64,000 nt of DNA from Corynebacterium provencense (GTDB lineage Bacteria; Actinomycetota; Actinomycetes; Mycobacteriales; Mycobacteriaceae): positions 768,283-832,282 of the forward strand of contig LT160592.1 in NCBI GenBank assembly GCA_900049755.1, read 5' to 3'. Both the position numbers and the translations under genes were made by a program. Each line of letters begins with the position of its first letter. The first letter of the stretch is position 1. The notes below the pieces were generated by a model. The model worked only from the letters and a program-made list of their open reading frames with translations. It did no database searches and had not been told where the DNA came from. This document shows, piece by piece, positions 19,058 to 27,131 of this stretch.

Positions 19058-20551
19058 ATGTGCGGTATCGTCGGCATGATCGGCAACAGCCCGGTCAACC
19101 AGGACATCTACGACGCCCTCCTGCTCCTGCAGCACCGGGGACAGGACTCGACCGGCATGGCCACGGCCGAAGCCAGCGGTCATCTCCACCTTTTCCGCGC
19201 CCGGGGCCAGGTGCGGGAGGTGGTGCGCACCCGTGACATGAGGGCGCTGCCGGGCGCGGTCGGCCTCGGTCATGTCCGGTACGCCACCAGGGGTGCGGCG
19301 TCCTCGGAGGAGGAGCAGCAGCCGTTCTACGTCAACTCCCCCTACGGCATCACCCTGGTCCACAACGGGAACTTGACGAACACCCGCGAACTCACCGATG
19401 AACTGCGCAACCGGGACCGCCGTCACGTCAACTCCAGCAGTGACACCGAACTCCTGCTCAACGTGCTCGCCAGCGAACTCCAGGACACCACCGGCCCCAC
19501 CGACCTCACCACCGACGGTATCTTCAACGCGGTCGCAGCGACCCACCGCCGCATCGACGGCGCCTACGCGGTGGTCGCGATCATCGCCCACCACGGACTC
19601 CTGGCCTTCCGCGACCCCTTCGGGATCCGGCCCCTGGTCCTGGGACGCCGCCGCCCCACCCCGCAACAGCTGGAGGAGCATCCGGACGCCCACGACGAAT
19701 GGGTCGTGGCGTCCGAATCCCTCGTTCTGGAGAACGGCAACTACGAGCTTGTCCGTGAGGTCGCCCCGGGCGAAGCGGTGTTCATCACCGCGGACGGGAA
19801 ACTGTACTCACGGCAGTGCGCCGAGCACCCGGTCCTGGAACCCTGCTCCTTCGAGTACGTCTATCTCGCACGACCGGACTCGGTGATGAACGGCATCAGT
19901 GTCTACGATTCACGGCTGCGCATGGGGGCCCGGCTCGCCAGGACGATCGCCGAGCACATGCCCGTGGAGGACGTCGACGTGGTCATGCCCATCCCCGACT
20001 CCGCCCGACCCGCGGCCATGGAGGTGGCCCGGGTCCTCGACATCGAGTACCGGGAGGGCTTCTTCAAGAACCGCTATGTCGGCCGTACCTTCATCATGCC
20101 GGGCCAGGCCGTGCGCAAGAAGTCCGTCCGGCAGAAGCTCAACGCCATGTCCACCGAGTTCAGGGGCAAGCACGTCCTGCTGGTCGATGACTCCATCGTC
20201 CGGGGCACCACGAGCTCCCAGATCATTGAGATGGCCCGCGCCGCAGGTGCCAGAAAGGTGACCTTCGCCTCCGCTGCCCCGCCCATCCGGTACCCGCATG
20301 TCTACGGGATCAACATCCCCACCGAGTCCGAACTCATCGCCGCCGGCAGGACCATTCCGGAAATCTGTGAACTGCTCGGCGCCGACCACCTCATCTACCA
20401 GGAGGTCGAGGATCTGGAGGCGGCGATCCTCGACGGACAGACCGACCAGAAGCTCGACGGCCTCGACCTCAGCTGCTTCACCGGTGAGTACGTCACCGGC
20501 ACTGTGACCCAGGAGTACCTCGACTGGGTCGCGGAGGCTCAGGAGAGCTGA
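19058..20551 (+). CDS. purF: Amidophosphoribosyltransferase, proteobacterial-type
   Basis: First step of purine synthesis: PRPP + glutamine to phosphoribosylamine. 497 aa. The ATG at 19058 is required because the Ntn-hydrolase nucleophile must be Cys directly after Met (MCGIVGM); there is no propeptide. Glutaminase motifs: LQHRGQDSTGM, GHVRYATRG, VHNGNLTN; PRPP site LLVDDSIVRGTTS. Length, the absence of a propeptide and the stretches PFYVNSPYGITLVHNGNLTN and CSFEYVYLARPDS resemble the E. coli enzyme rather than the FeS-containing, propeptide-processed type I would expect in actinobacteria. It may be a second or transferred copy. Confidence 0.92.
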   Translation: MCGIVGMIGNSPVNQDIYDALLLLQHRGQDSTGMATAEASGHLHLFRARGQVREVVRTRDMRALPGAVGLGHVRYATRGAASSEEEQQPFYVNSPYGITLVHNGNLTNTRELTDELRNRDRRHVNSSSDTELLLNVLASELQDTTGPTDLTTDGIFNAVAATHRRIDGAYAVVAIIAHHGLLAFRDPFGIRPLVLGRRRPTPQQLEEHPDAHDEWVVASESLVLENGNYELVREVAPGEAVFITADGKLYSRQCAEHPVLEPCSFEYVYLARPDSVMNGISVYDSRLRMGARLARTIAEHMPVEDVDVVMPIPDSARPAAMEVARVLDIEYREGFFKNRYVGRTFIMPGQAVRKKSVRQKLNAMSTEFRGKHVLLVDDSIVRGTTSSQIIEMARAAGARKVTFASAAPPIRYPHVYGINIPTESELIAAGRTIPEICELLGADHLIYQEVEDLEAAILDGQTDQKLDGLDLSCFTGEYVTGTVTQEYLDWVAEAQES

Positions 20552-20569
20552 ACCTCCCGGCAACGGCGG

Positions 20570-20594
20570 CCCGCGGTGGACGGCGGTCCGCGGG
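20570..20594 (+). terminator. Possible hairpin after purF
   Basis: A perfect 7-bp inverted repeat (CCCGCGG / CCGCGGG) with an 11-base loop 18 bases after the purF stop, no T-tract. Confidence 0.35.
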
Positions 20595-20646
20595 AGACCT
20601 GACACCTGTCCGGGGGAACTCCGGTGCCGGCCGGCACACACGGTCC

Positions 20647-20652
20647 TAGGCT
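20647..20652 (+). promoter_or_regulatory. -10 box TAGGCT, leaderless start at 20660
   Basis: TAGGCT ends 7 bases before the GTG that begins the nucleosidase; no ribosome-binding site is present. It decides the start over the upstream in-frame codons. Confidence 0.6.
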
Positions 20653-20659
20653 GGTCTGC

Positions 20660-21382
20660 GTGAACCACTCAACGCCACACAGACAGCTGCCCGCCACCGC
20701 CGCTCTGCACCACGGAGAGATCACCCCGGGGCGCCCCCTGCTGGTCGTCGCCACCGCAGGGGAGGCCGCCGAACTCACCTCCGGAGACCCCCGGTTCGAC
20801 GACCTCCCCGTCCTGCTCTCCGGTATCGGCCGGATCAACGCCACCCTCGCGCTGACCGACTGCCTGCACCGCTACCTCGCCGCCGGCGGACTGCCCGCCG
20901 CGGTGATCAATCTCGGCACCGCCGGGGCACTGCGTCCGGGACTGACCGGGGTGCACCGGATCAACCGGGTCAGACTGCACGACTTCTCCCATGCCTCGGT
21001 TGCCGCGCTGACCGGTGCCGACGAGTACCCGTTGATCGACCTCGACTCCGACCTGCCCGGGGAGCGCGCCGAAATCGACACCCTCGACGGGGTCGACCGG
21101 GATGCGGCAGTGACGGTGACCCTGGCCACCGGCGACGTCTTCGTGGAGTCCGCGCCACTGCGGGACCGGCTGGCGCAGGACGCCGACCTCGTCGACATGG
21201 AGGGCTACGCGGTGGCACGGGTGGCACGGTGGTTCGGCGTCCCCGTGCAGCTGATCAAGGTCGTCAGCGATGACGCCGGTGACGCGGCGGGAACCACGTG
21301 GAGGGATGAACTTCCCCGGATGGCCGTCGAGATCGCGGCCCACGCCCGACAGGCCCTCTCCACGGGCGACGGTGCGGCCTGA
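20660..21382 (+). CDS. Nucleosidase / nucleoside phosphorylase family protein (MTA/SAH-type)
   Basis: 240 aa alpha/beta protein of the PNP/UDP family. Visible motifs: VLLSGIGRINATLAL (phosphate/ribose loop), INLGTAGAL, DMEGYAVARVA (the MEG(A) base-ribose motif with catalytic Glu) and LIKVVSDDAGD (catalytic Asp in SDxA). This pattern fits a cytosolic nucleosidase that splits S-adenosylhomocysteine or methylthioadenosine, but substrate is not certain. GTG start at 20660 is set by the leaderless promoter. Adjacent to purF, consistent with purine salvage. Confidence 0.8.
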   Translation: MNHSTPHRQLPATAALHHGEITPGRPLLVVATAGEAAELTSGDPRFDDLPVLLSGIGRINATLALTDCLHRYLAAGGLPAAVINLGTAGALRPGLTGVHRINRVRLHDFSHASVAALTGADEYPLIDLDSDLPGERAEIDTLDGVDRDAAVTVTLATGDVFVESAPLRDRLAQDADLVDMEGYAVARVARWFGVPVQLIKVVSDDAGDAAGTTWRDELPRMAVEIAAHARQALSTGDGAA

Positions 21383-21397
21383 CCGGCAGCACCACGC

Positions 21398-21411
21398 TTA
21401 GCCTGGCCTCA
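21398..21411 (+). promoter_or_regulatory. DtxR-like half box upstream of the haem-binding lipoprotein gene
   Basis: TTAGCCTGGCCTCA matches 11 of 14 positions of the right part of the DtxR consensus. It sits just upstream of the -10 element of this iron/haem gene. Confidence 0.35.
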
Positions 21412-21420
21412 CAGCCGTGA

Positions 21421-21426
21421 TACATT
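21421..21426 (+). promoter_or_regulatory. -10 box TACATT, leaderless start at 21434
   Basis: TACATT ends 7 bases before the ATG. There is no Shine-Dalgarno. Confidence 0.5.
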
Positions 21427-21433
21427 CATCCCT

Positions 21434-22644
21434 ATGAGTGTCTCGACTGCCGGCCGTCGGGCCCGGCCCGCCTTCCCCGCTGCTCTTCTGTCGTCGGTCC
21501 TCTCCGCCGTGCTGGCCTTCGGACTGTCCGCCTGCGGCGTCGGCGCCGGCAACAGCGGCGGCGTCGGTGACGCCCGCGAGACCAGCTTCGACACCGCCCT
21601 GGACGCACTGCCGAAGGCGGACGCCGTACCCCCTGCCGCGGACGCCCGTGACGTCTCCTTCGCCGGATACGTCGGAGACGTCACTCCTGTCACCACCGAC
21701 GCCGCCCCTGCACTGCCGGTCAACCTGACCGACGCCGACGGTGAGGACGTCACCGTCACTGACGTCTCCCGGATCGTCCCACTCGACATCTCGGGCACGA
21801 TCTCCCGCACCCTGGCCGGTCTGGGTCTTCGGGACAACATCGTCGGCAGGTCCGTGTCCTCGATGGAACCGAGCCTGGCGGACCTGCCCGTGGTGACCCA
21901 CGGGGGTCACTCGATCAGTGCGGAGGCGGTCCTGAACCTCGACCCCACGCTGATCATCCTCAATGACTCGATCGGCCCGGAGGACGCCGTACAGCAGATC
22001 CGGGACGCCGGCGTCCCGGTGGTGAAACTGGAGGACCCCGAGTACACGGAGGAATCGGTCAGGGAATCCATCACCACCGTCGCGGACGTCGTCGGGCTGT
22101 CCGGGGAAGGCAGGACGCTGGCGGACCGTGCGGCAGACGAGGCCGACCGCGCCCGCAGCGCCATCGGAGACCTGGCCTCTGGCGCCACCGGCGGCACTCC
22201 CCTGCCATCGGAGACCTGGCCTCTGGCGCCACCGGCGGCACTCCCCTGCGCGCCGCTTTCCTCTACGCCCGCGGGGACGGAGGGGTGTTCTACATTCTCG
22301 GCCCCGACTCCGGCACCAGTGAGCTCATCGAGGGGCTCGGGGCGGTCGACGTGGCCAAGGAGAACGGCATCACGGACATGGCTCCGGCGAACGCGGAGGC
22401 ACTGGCGAAACTTGACCCCGACATCTTCGTGATGATGTCGGCGGGTCTGGAATCCACGGGCAACATCGACGGGCTGCTCGCCAGACCCGGTATCGCGCAG
22501 ACGAAGGCCGGGCAGCACCGTCGGATCCTCGCGATCCCCGATTCCCAGGCACTCAGCTTCGGACCCCAGACCGGCGAAATGCTGCTGTCCGCGGCGTCCG
22601 CACTGTATGACCCGGACGCCCACCGTGAGGCCACCTCCTCGTGA
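21434..22644 (+). pseudogene. hmuT: Haem ABC transporter substrate-binding lipoprotein (HmuT-like), frameshifted by a 44-bp duplication
   Basis: Surface lipoprotein that would hand haem to an ABC importer. Signal peptide with lipobox LSAC (Cys34), then a type III periplasmic-binding fold (TISRTLAGLGLRDNIVGRS; DPTLIILNDSIGPEDAVQQIRDAGVPVV). A 44-bp tandem duplication (22160-22247) shifts the frame after about residue 250; the downstream part (FLYARGDGGVFYILG to the end) continues in the other frame to 22644. Deleting one copy restores one uninterrupted protein of about 388 aa. No hmuU or hmuV is adjacent. As written the gene is broken; an assembly error at the duplication is equally possible. 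Confidence 0.8.
22160..22247 (+). repeat. 44-bp perfect tandem duplication
   Basis: Two identical copies, 22160-22203 and 22204-22247, each starting GCCATCGGAG. 44 is not a multiple of three, so it frameshifts the haem-binding protein gene. Confidence 0.95.
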
Positions 22645-22659
22645 CGGCCCGGGCCGACA

Positions 22660-22665
22660 TAGGCT
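22660..22665 (+). promoter_or_regulatory. -10 box TAGGCT, leaderless start at 22673
   Basis: TAGGCT ends 7 bases before the ATG of the DUF6457 gene; same arrangement as at 20647. Confidence 0.6.
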
Positions 22666-22672
22666 GAACACC

Positions 22673-22969
22673 ATGAGCGACACAACACCCGCCAAGGGTT
22701 CACCGGAAGAGATGCAGTCCGCCCACGCCTGGCTTGAAGAGGTCGCGGACCTGCTGGGGCTCGACCGTCAGGAGTCCCGGTCGTATGTGGGGGACGTCCT
22801 GAAGCTCACCTCGGCGGTGGCACACAACCGGTCCCGCCCGGCAGCCCCGGTGACAGCATTTCTCATCGGCCTGGCGGCTGGCAGGTCCGACCTGGACCCC
22901 TCCCAGATTCTCGGGGACGTCACCGCCCGCGCCGGGGACACCGGTGCGGCCGGTCGGACGGAGAAGTGA
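22673..22969 (+). CDS. DUF6457-type small protein linked to formate dehydrogenase
   Basis: 98 aa soluble protein, with an HAWLEEVADLLGL helix and a DVLKLTSAVAHNRSRPAAPVTAFLIGLAAG core. Small proteins of this type sit next to fdhF and fdhD in corynebacteria, and in C. glutamicum the equivalent gene is needed together with fdhD and fdhF for formate oxidation. I assign it by that context and overall character. Biochemical role unknown; a cofactor-insertion or regulatory function is possible. It has its own leaderless promoter and precedes fdhF by about 70 bp. Confidence 0.7.
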   Translation: MSDTTPAKGSPEEMQSAHAWLEEVADLLGLDRQESRSYVGDVLKLTSAVAHNRSRPAAPVTAFLIGLAAGRSDLDPSQILGDVTARAGDTGAAGRTEK

Positions 22970-23025
22970 AACACCCGTTCGGCAGAAACTGATGCGTCTG
23001 ACATGACGCAGGTCACACCTCCGAC

Positions 23026-23031
23026 TACCAT
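23026..23031 (+). promoter_or_regulatory. -10 box TACCAT, leaderless start at 23039
   Basis: TACCAT ends 7 bases before the ATG at 23039 and supports that start over the ATG at 23003. Confidence 0.5.
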
Positions 23032-23038
23032 CGGCGAC

Positions 23039-25369
23039 ATGACGAATGTGCAGGGACTCCCACCGGTCACCGACCAGGTCAATCCGGTGGCCAACCGATT
23101 CGACCACCCGCGGGTCAGCGAGAACGAGCATGTCGCCACCGGCATCCCCGCGGTTCTCCACGCCATGCAGTACGCGGTGCCGAACCGCGCCCTGCCCTCA
23201 CTGCTGACCATGAACAAGCACAAGGGGTTCGACTGCCCCGGCTGCGCGTGGCCGGAACCGGACCAGCACGACCTCAACATCGTCGAATTCTGCGAGAACG
23301 GTGCGAAAGCCGTCGCCGAGGAGACCACCCCCGTCACCGCGGGAGCGGACTTCTGGGCCAGGTACACCGTCGAGGAACTCCGCGAGAAGACGGACCACTG
23401 GCTGGGCCGACAGGGCCGGATCACCCTCCCCCTGCTCTACGACCGCGACTCCGGAGACGGACACTACAGGCCCGTGAGCTGGGAGGACGCCTTCCGCATC
23501 ATCGCGGACGAACTGCGTTCCATCGAACCGGACGAGGCGGTCTTCTACACCTCCGGCAAGGCGGTCAACGAATCGGCCTACGCAGTCCAGCTGCTGGCAC
23601 GACGCCTCGGCACCAACAACCTCCCGGACTGCTCGAACATGTGCCACGAGTCCACCGGCACCGCCCTGTCAGCCACCCTCGGCCTGGGCAAGGGGTCGGT
23701 GACCATCGACGACTTCCACACCACCGATCTGCTCATCTCCGTGGGACAGAATCCCGGGACCAACCACCCCCGTGCACTGACCGCATACTCCCGGTGCAAG
23801 GAGAACGGCGGCAAGATCGTCGCCGTCAACCCCATGCCCGAGGCCGGTCTCATGGCCTTCCGCGAACCGCAGGCCGTGAAGACCTACCTCGGAGCCAAGC
23901 AGAAGCTCGCCGACGACTACCTCCAGGTCCGGCTCGACGGTGACCGCGCCCTGTTCCTGGCCATCAACAAGGAACTGGTCAGACGCGACCGGGCAATCGA
24001 CCACTGGTTCATCGAGACCTTCACCACCGGCTTCGAGGAACTTCGCGACCACCTCCTCTCCCTGGACGACGACGAACTCGCCGCGGCACACGGAATTCCC
24101 CGTGAACAGGTCCTCGCCACCGTCGACCGCATCGAAGCGGCACCCACCACCATCATCACCTGGACCCTCGGTGCCACCCAGCACAAGAACGCGGTCGCGA
24201 CCATCCGGGAGATGACCAACACCCTCCTGCTCACCGGTCGAATCGGCAAGCCCGGCTGCGGCACCGCCCCACTGCGCGGACACTCCAACGTCCAGGGCGA
24301 CCGCACCATGGGTGTCTGGGAGAAGATGCCGGAGAGTTTCCTCTCCGCCCTGGAACGTGAGTTCGGGTTCGACGTCCCCCGTGAGCACGGCTATGACACC
24401 GTCGCCTCCCTGCAGGCCATGCGGGACGGCAAGGTGAAGTTCTTCCTCTCCCTGGGTGGCAACCTCGTCCGCGTCGCCTCGGACACCTCCGTCCTGGAAC
24501 GGGGCATGGAGTCCAATGAGCTGACGGTCCACCTGTCGACCAAACCCAACGGTTCCCACGCCTGGCCCGGCCGCCGCTCGCTGATTCTCCCGGTCCGGGC
24601 TCGTACCGACCTGGACATGCAGAAGTCGGGCCGGCAGTCCGTCACCGTCGAGGATTCCGCGGGCAAGGTCCACGCCTCCACCGGCAAGCGCCGTGCCCAC
24701 CGGAACTCCGACCTGAAGAGTGAGGTCGACATCCTCTGCTCCATCGGCAGGGAGACTTTCGGCGATGATTTCTGGCAGCCGATGATCGACGACTACGGCG
24801 TCCTGCGCGACCACATCGCCAACACCATTCCCGGCTTCGGGAACTTCAACGAGAAGATCCTGCATCCCGGAGGTTTCTACCTTCCCAACGGGCCCCGCGA
24901 ACGCCGGTTCACCACCCCCGACGGCAAGGCCCACCTCACCGTCAACGAGATCAGCCCTGTGGAACTCAAGCCGGGCGAGCTCATGATGAACACGGTCCGG
25001 ACCCACGACCAGTACAACTCGACCATCTACGGCATGGACGACCGCTACCGGGGTATCCGGGGAGGACGCCGAGTTGTGCTCGTCAACCCGGAAGACTGCC
25101 GGGAGCTGGGCGTCCGCGACGGGGACATGGTCGACCTCGTCTCTGAATGGTCGGACGGGGAACGACGCGCCCCGGATTTCCGGGTGGTCGAGTACGACCA
25201 CTCCCGGGGCGGTTGCACCACCTACTTCCCGGAGACCAACGTTCTGATCCCCCTCGACCACTCCGCCGTCGGCTCGAACACACCGGTGTCCAAGTCCATG
25301 CCGATCCACCTCGAACCGACGGGCCGGCGCGCCGGGGACATGCCCCCGATGCCGGCAGACGAGAAGTAG
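23039..25369 (+). CDS. fdhF: Molybdopterin oxidoreductase, formate dehydrogenase FdhF/YdeP family
   Basis: 776 aa Mo/W-bis-MGD enzyme, probably cytosolic formate oxidation. A CPGC pair (residues 66-69) lies where family members bind an FeS cluster. The Mo ligand is Cys202 in SNMCHESTG, at the position occupied by selenocysteine in E. coli FDH-H, so no Sec is needed. Further molybdopterin motifs: SVGQNPGTNHPRAL, LLLTGRIGKPGCG, RGHSNVQGDRTMG and the C-terminal dinucleotide domain (TVRTHDQYNSTIYGMDDRYRG). Start at 23039 from the leaderless -10; 23003 is the longer alternative. Followed by fdhD, and by the cofactor genes needed to mature it. Confidence 0.92.
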   Translation: MTNVQGLPPVTDQVNPVANRFDHPRVSENEHVATGIPAVLHAMQYAVPNRALPSLLTMNKHKGFDCPGCAWPEPDQHDLNIVEFCENGAKAVAEETTPVTAGADFWARYTVEELREKTDHWLGRQGRITLPLLYDRDSGDGHYRPVSWEDAFRIIADELRSIEPDEAVFYTSGKAVNESAYAVQLLARRLGTNNLPDCSNMCHESTGTALSATLGLGKGSVTIDDFHTTDLLISVGQNPGTNHPRALTAYSRCKENGGKIVAVNPMPEAGLMAFREPQAVKTYLGAKQKLADDYLQVRLDGDRALFLAINKELVRRDRAIDHWFIETFTTGFEELRDHLLSLDDDELAAAHGIPREQVLATVDRIEAAPTTIITWTLGATQHKNAVATIREMTNTLLLTGRIGKPGCGTAPLRGHSNVQGDRTMGVWEKMPESFLSALEREFGFDVPREHGYDTVASLQAMRDGKVKFFLSLGGNLVRVASDTSVLERGMESNELTVHLSTKPNGSHAWPGRRSLILPVRARTDLDMQKSGRQSVTVEDSAGKVHASTGKRRAHRNSDLKSEVDILCSIGRETFGDDFWQPMIDDYGVLRDHIANTIPGFGNFNEKILHPGGFYLPNGPRERRFTTPDGKAHLTVNEISPVELKPGELMMNTVRTHDQYNSTIYGMDDRYRGIRGGRRVVLVNPEDCRELGVRDGDMVDLVSEWSDGERRAPDFRVVEYDHSRGGCTTYFPETNVLIPLDHSAVGSNTPVSKSMPIHLEPTGRRAGDMPPMPADEK

Positions 25370-25379
25370 GGACCGGGAG

Positions 25380-25385
25380 TACGCT
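25380..25385 (+). promoter_or_regulatory. -10 box TACGCT, leaderless start at 25394
   Basis: TACGCT ends 8 bases before the fdhD ATG, in the 24-bp gap after fdhF. Confidence 0.4.
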
Positions 25386-25393
25386 GCACCCAC

Positions 25394-26425
25394 ATGGGCA
25401 GGTTGACGGAGAACGCACGGGTCACGAAAGTCCGGCTGCACGCCGGGGAGATCTCGGTGGACACCCGGGCAGACACCCTTGCTGTCGAGGAGCCCCTGCA
25501 GATCCGGGTCGACGGTACCGACCTCACCACCACGATGAGGACACCGGGCAATGACATCGAACTGGTCCACGGTCTACTGCACGCCGAGGGCGTGATCACC
25601 GGACGGTCGGACATCACGGAGGCGCGCTACTGCGCCGGTGCAGTGGGGCCGATGGGCGAGAACACCTACAACACCCTCGACGTGACGCTGAGTGACGGCG
25701 ACGGCGTGAGCGTCGCCGACGTAGGTGTCCCGGGATCGGGCGTCTCAGGGTCGGGGACCGCGGACACAGGTGTGCGGGCAGTTCCGGCCGCGGTCGGGGC
25801 GTCCTGCCCTTCTCTGCCGGTCGGCGGGGTCACCGTCCCGCGCGGCGGCCGTGTACTGCCCGTCCGCAACCTGGTCACGAACTCCGCGTGCGGGGTGTGC
25901 GGCACGACGACCATCGATGACCTCATGAAGGAGAAGCGGTACACGCTCACCCCGGTCCACCCCACCGCCGAGCTCATCGTGGCCATGCCACGGCTGCTGA
26001 CGTCCGGGCAGAAGACCTTCCGCAGGACAGGTGGGATCCACGCGGCCGGTGCCTTCACGGCGGACGGGCGGCCGCTGGTCATCCGGGAGGATGTCGGACG
26101 CCACAACGCCGCCGACAAGGTGATCGGCGCTCTGCTGCTGGAGGACCGTCTGCCCGGTGAGGTGCGGCGACGTGCCGTCAACTCCGGACTCGGCCCGGAC
26201 GGTGACCCGGACACCCCCGTGTACCTCGTCATGAGTTCGCGGGCGTCCTTCGAACTGGTGCAGAAAGCGGTGCTGGCCGGATTCTCCGGACTGGTCGCAG
26301 TCTCCGCGGCGACATCCCTGGCTGTGAGCATGGCCCGGGAGTCCGGGCTGCTGCTCACCGGTTTCACCAGGGACGACCGTTTCAACCTCTACAGCGGTGA
26401 CCTGTCGTCACCGTCCGGAGCGTGA
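25394..26425 (+). CDS. fdhD: Formate dehydrogenase accessory sulfurtransferase FdhD
   Basis: 343 aa. Transfers sulfur to the Mo cofactor before its insertion into formate dehydrogenase. The essential C-x2-C pair lies in TNSACGVCGTTTIDDL, and the GDP-like binding region in IREDVGRHNAADKVIG and LVMSSRASFELVQKA. A Gly/Ser/Val-rich insertion of about 45 residues (after NTLDVTL, around residues 100-150) is not usual for the family. It lies 24 bp after fdhF and overlaps the next, convergent gene by 18 bp. Confidence 0.93.
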   Translation: MGRLTENARVTKVRLHAGEISVDTRADTLAVEEPLQIRVDGTDLTTTMRTPGNDIELVHGLLHAEGVITGRSDITEARYCAGAVGPMGENTYNTLDVTLSDGDGVSVADVGVPGSGVSGSGTADTGVRAVPAAVGASCPSLPVGGVTVPRGGRVLPVRNLVTNSACGVCGTTTIDDLMKEKRYTLTPVHPTAELIVAMPRLLTSGQKTFRRTGGIHAAGAFTADGRPLVIREDVGRHNAADKVIGALLLEDRLPGEVRRRAVNSGLGPDGDPDTPVYLVMSSRASFELVQKAVLAGFSGLVAVSAATSLAVSMARESGLLLTGFTRDDRFNLYSGDLSSPSGA

Positions 26426-27076
26426 CAGTTCCACCTGCGCCCGCAGGTCTTCTACCTCCTGTTCCAGCTGCCTGATTCGCTGGTCTCTGTCGGTTATGTC
26501 CGCCCGGTACAGGTCGATTCTCTCCTCTATCTCCTCGCGGGTCCATCGGGGCAGGATCTGCTTCGCGCAGTTGGAGTCGGAGGCCACAACGTCAACAATG
26601 ACCGCGCGTTCGACTGCCGAAGAGATGCGGCGGTCCCCCAGATCCCGGAGCCGTTCGACGAGTGCTGCGTCTTCGTCCACGCCTGTGCTGCGCGCACATC
26701 CGAACACCTTGACCCGGGACCGGGTGGTGAAATCCACGAAGAGAAGACAGACCCGACCATCCCTGTCCAGGTTTCCCGCAGTGACGAACTGACGGTTGCC
26801 GGCGAAGTCCGGGAACAGGATCCTCGACCTTCCCTCCGCTGTCTCAACTTTCACGAAACCGGCAGGCCCTCCCTTGTGCTGGACATAGGGCCAGCCACTG
26901 CCGGTCACCGTGCCCATGAAGAATGTCCGGGCCTGTCTGATCAGCTTCGCGTCCCGCGGGTCAAGCTCACACCCGGCTACCCCGGAGACGTCGACCCTGT
27001 TCTCCACACCTCTCGCCCTCTGCCTGGCTCTCACGTAGTTGTCGAAGGCGATGTCCGCATAGTTCAGTGTGTTCAC
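26408..27076 (-). CDS. Pyridoxamine 5'-phosphate oxidase-like flavin-binding protein
   Basis: 222 aa split-barrel protein. RQARTFFMGTVTGSGWPYVQHKGGPAGFVKV and FPDFAGNRQFVTAGNLDRDGRVCLLFVDF are typical of the PNPOx-like FMN-binding family. The C terminus is a predicted coiled coil (ITDRDQRIRQLEQEVEDLRAQVEL). GTG at 27076 is chosen because AAGGAG precedes it; the open frame runs further upstream over rhodanese-gene sequence. The substrate is unknown. It lies downstream of the moeB-moaE-mog-moaC series but is probably separate from it. Confidence 0.75.
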   Translation of the reverse strand: MNTLNYADIAFDNYVRARQRARGVENRVDVSGVAGCELDPRDAKLIRQARTFFMGTVTGSGWPYVQHKGGPAGFVKVETAEGRSRILFPDFAGNRQFVTAGNLDRDGRVCLLFVDFTTRSRVKVFGCARSTGVDEDAALVERLRDLGDRRISSAVERAVIVDVVASDSNCAKQILPRWTREEIEERIDLYRADITDRDQRIRQLEQEVEDLRAQVELSRSGR

Positions 27077-27131
27077 CTTTTCTCCTTTTTCGGCGCTGTT
27101 CCAGTGTTCTCTTCTCCGGTGCTCTGGGGTG

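Noticed and set aside
23669..25570. Long minus-strand open frame opposite fdhF
   Set aside because: It is antisense to a fully conserved molybdoenzyme, has no recognisable motif and is explained by high GC codon bias.
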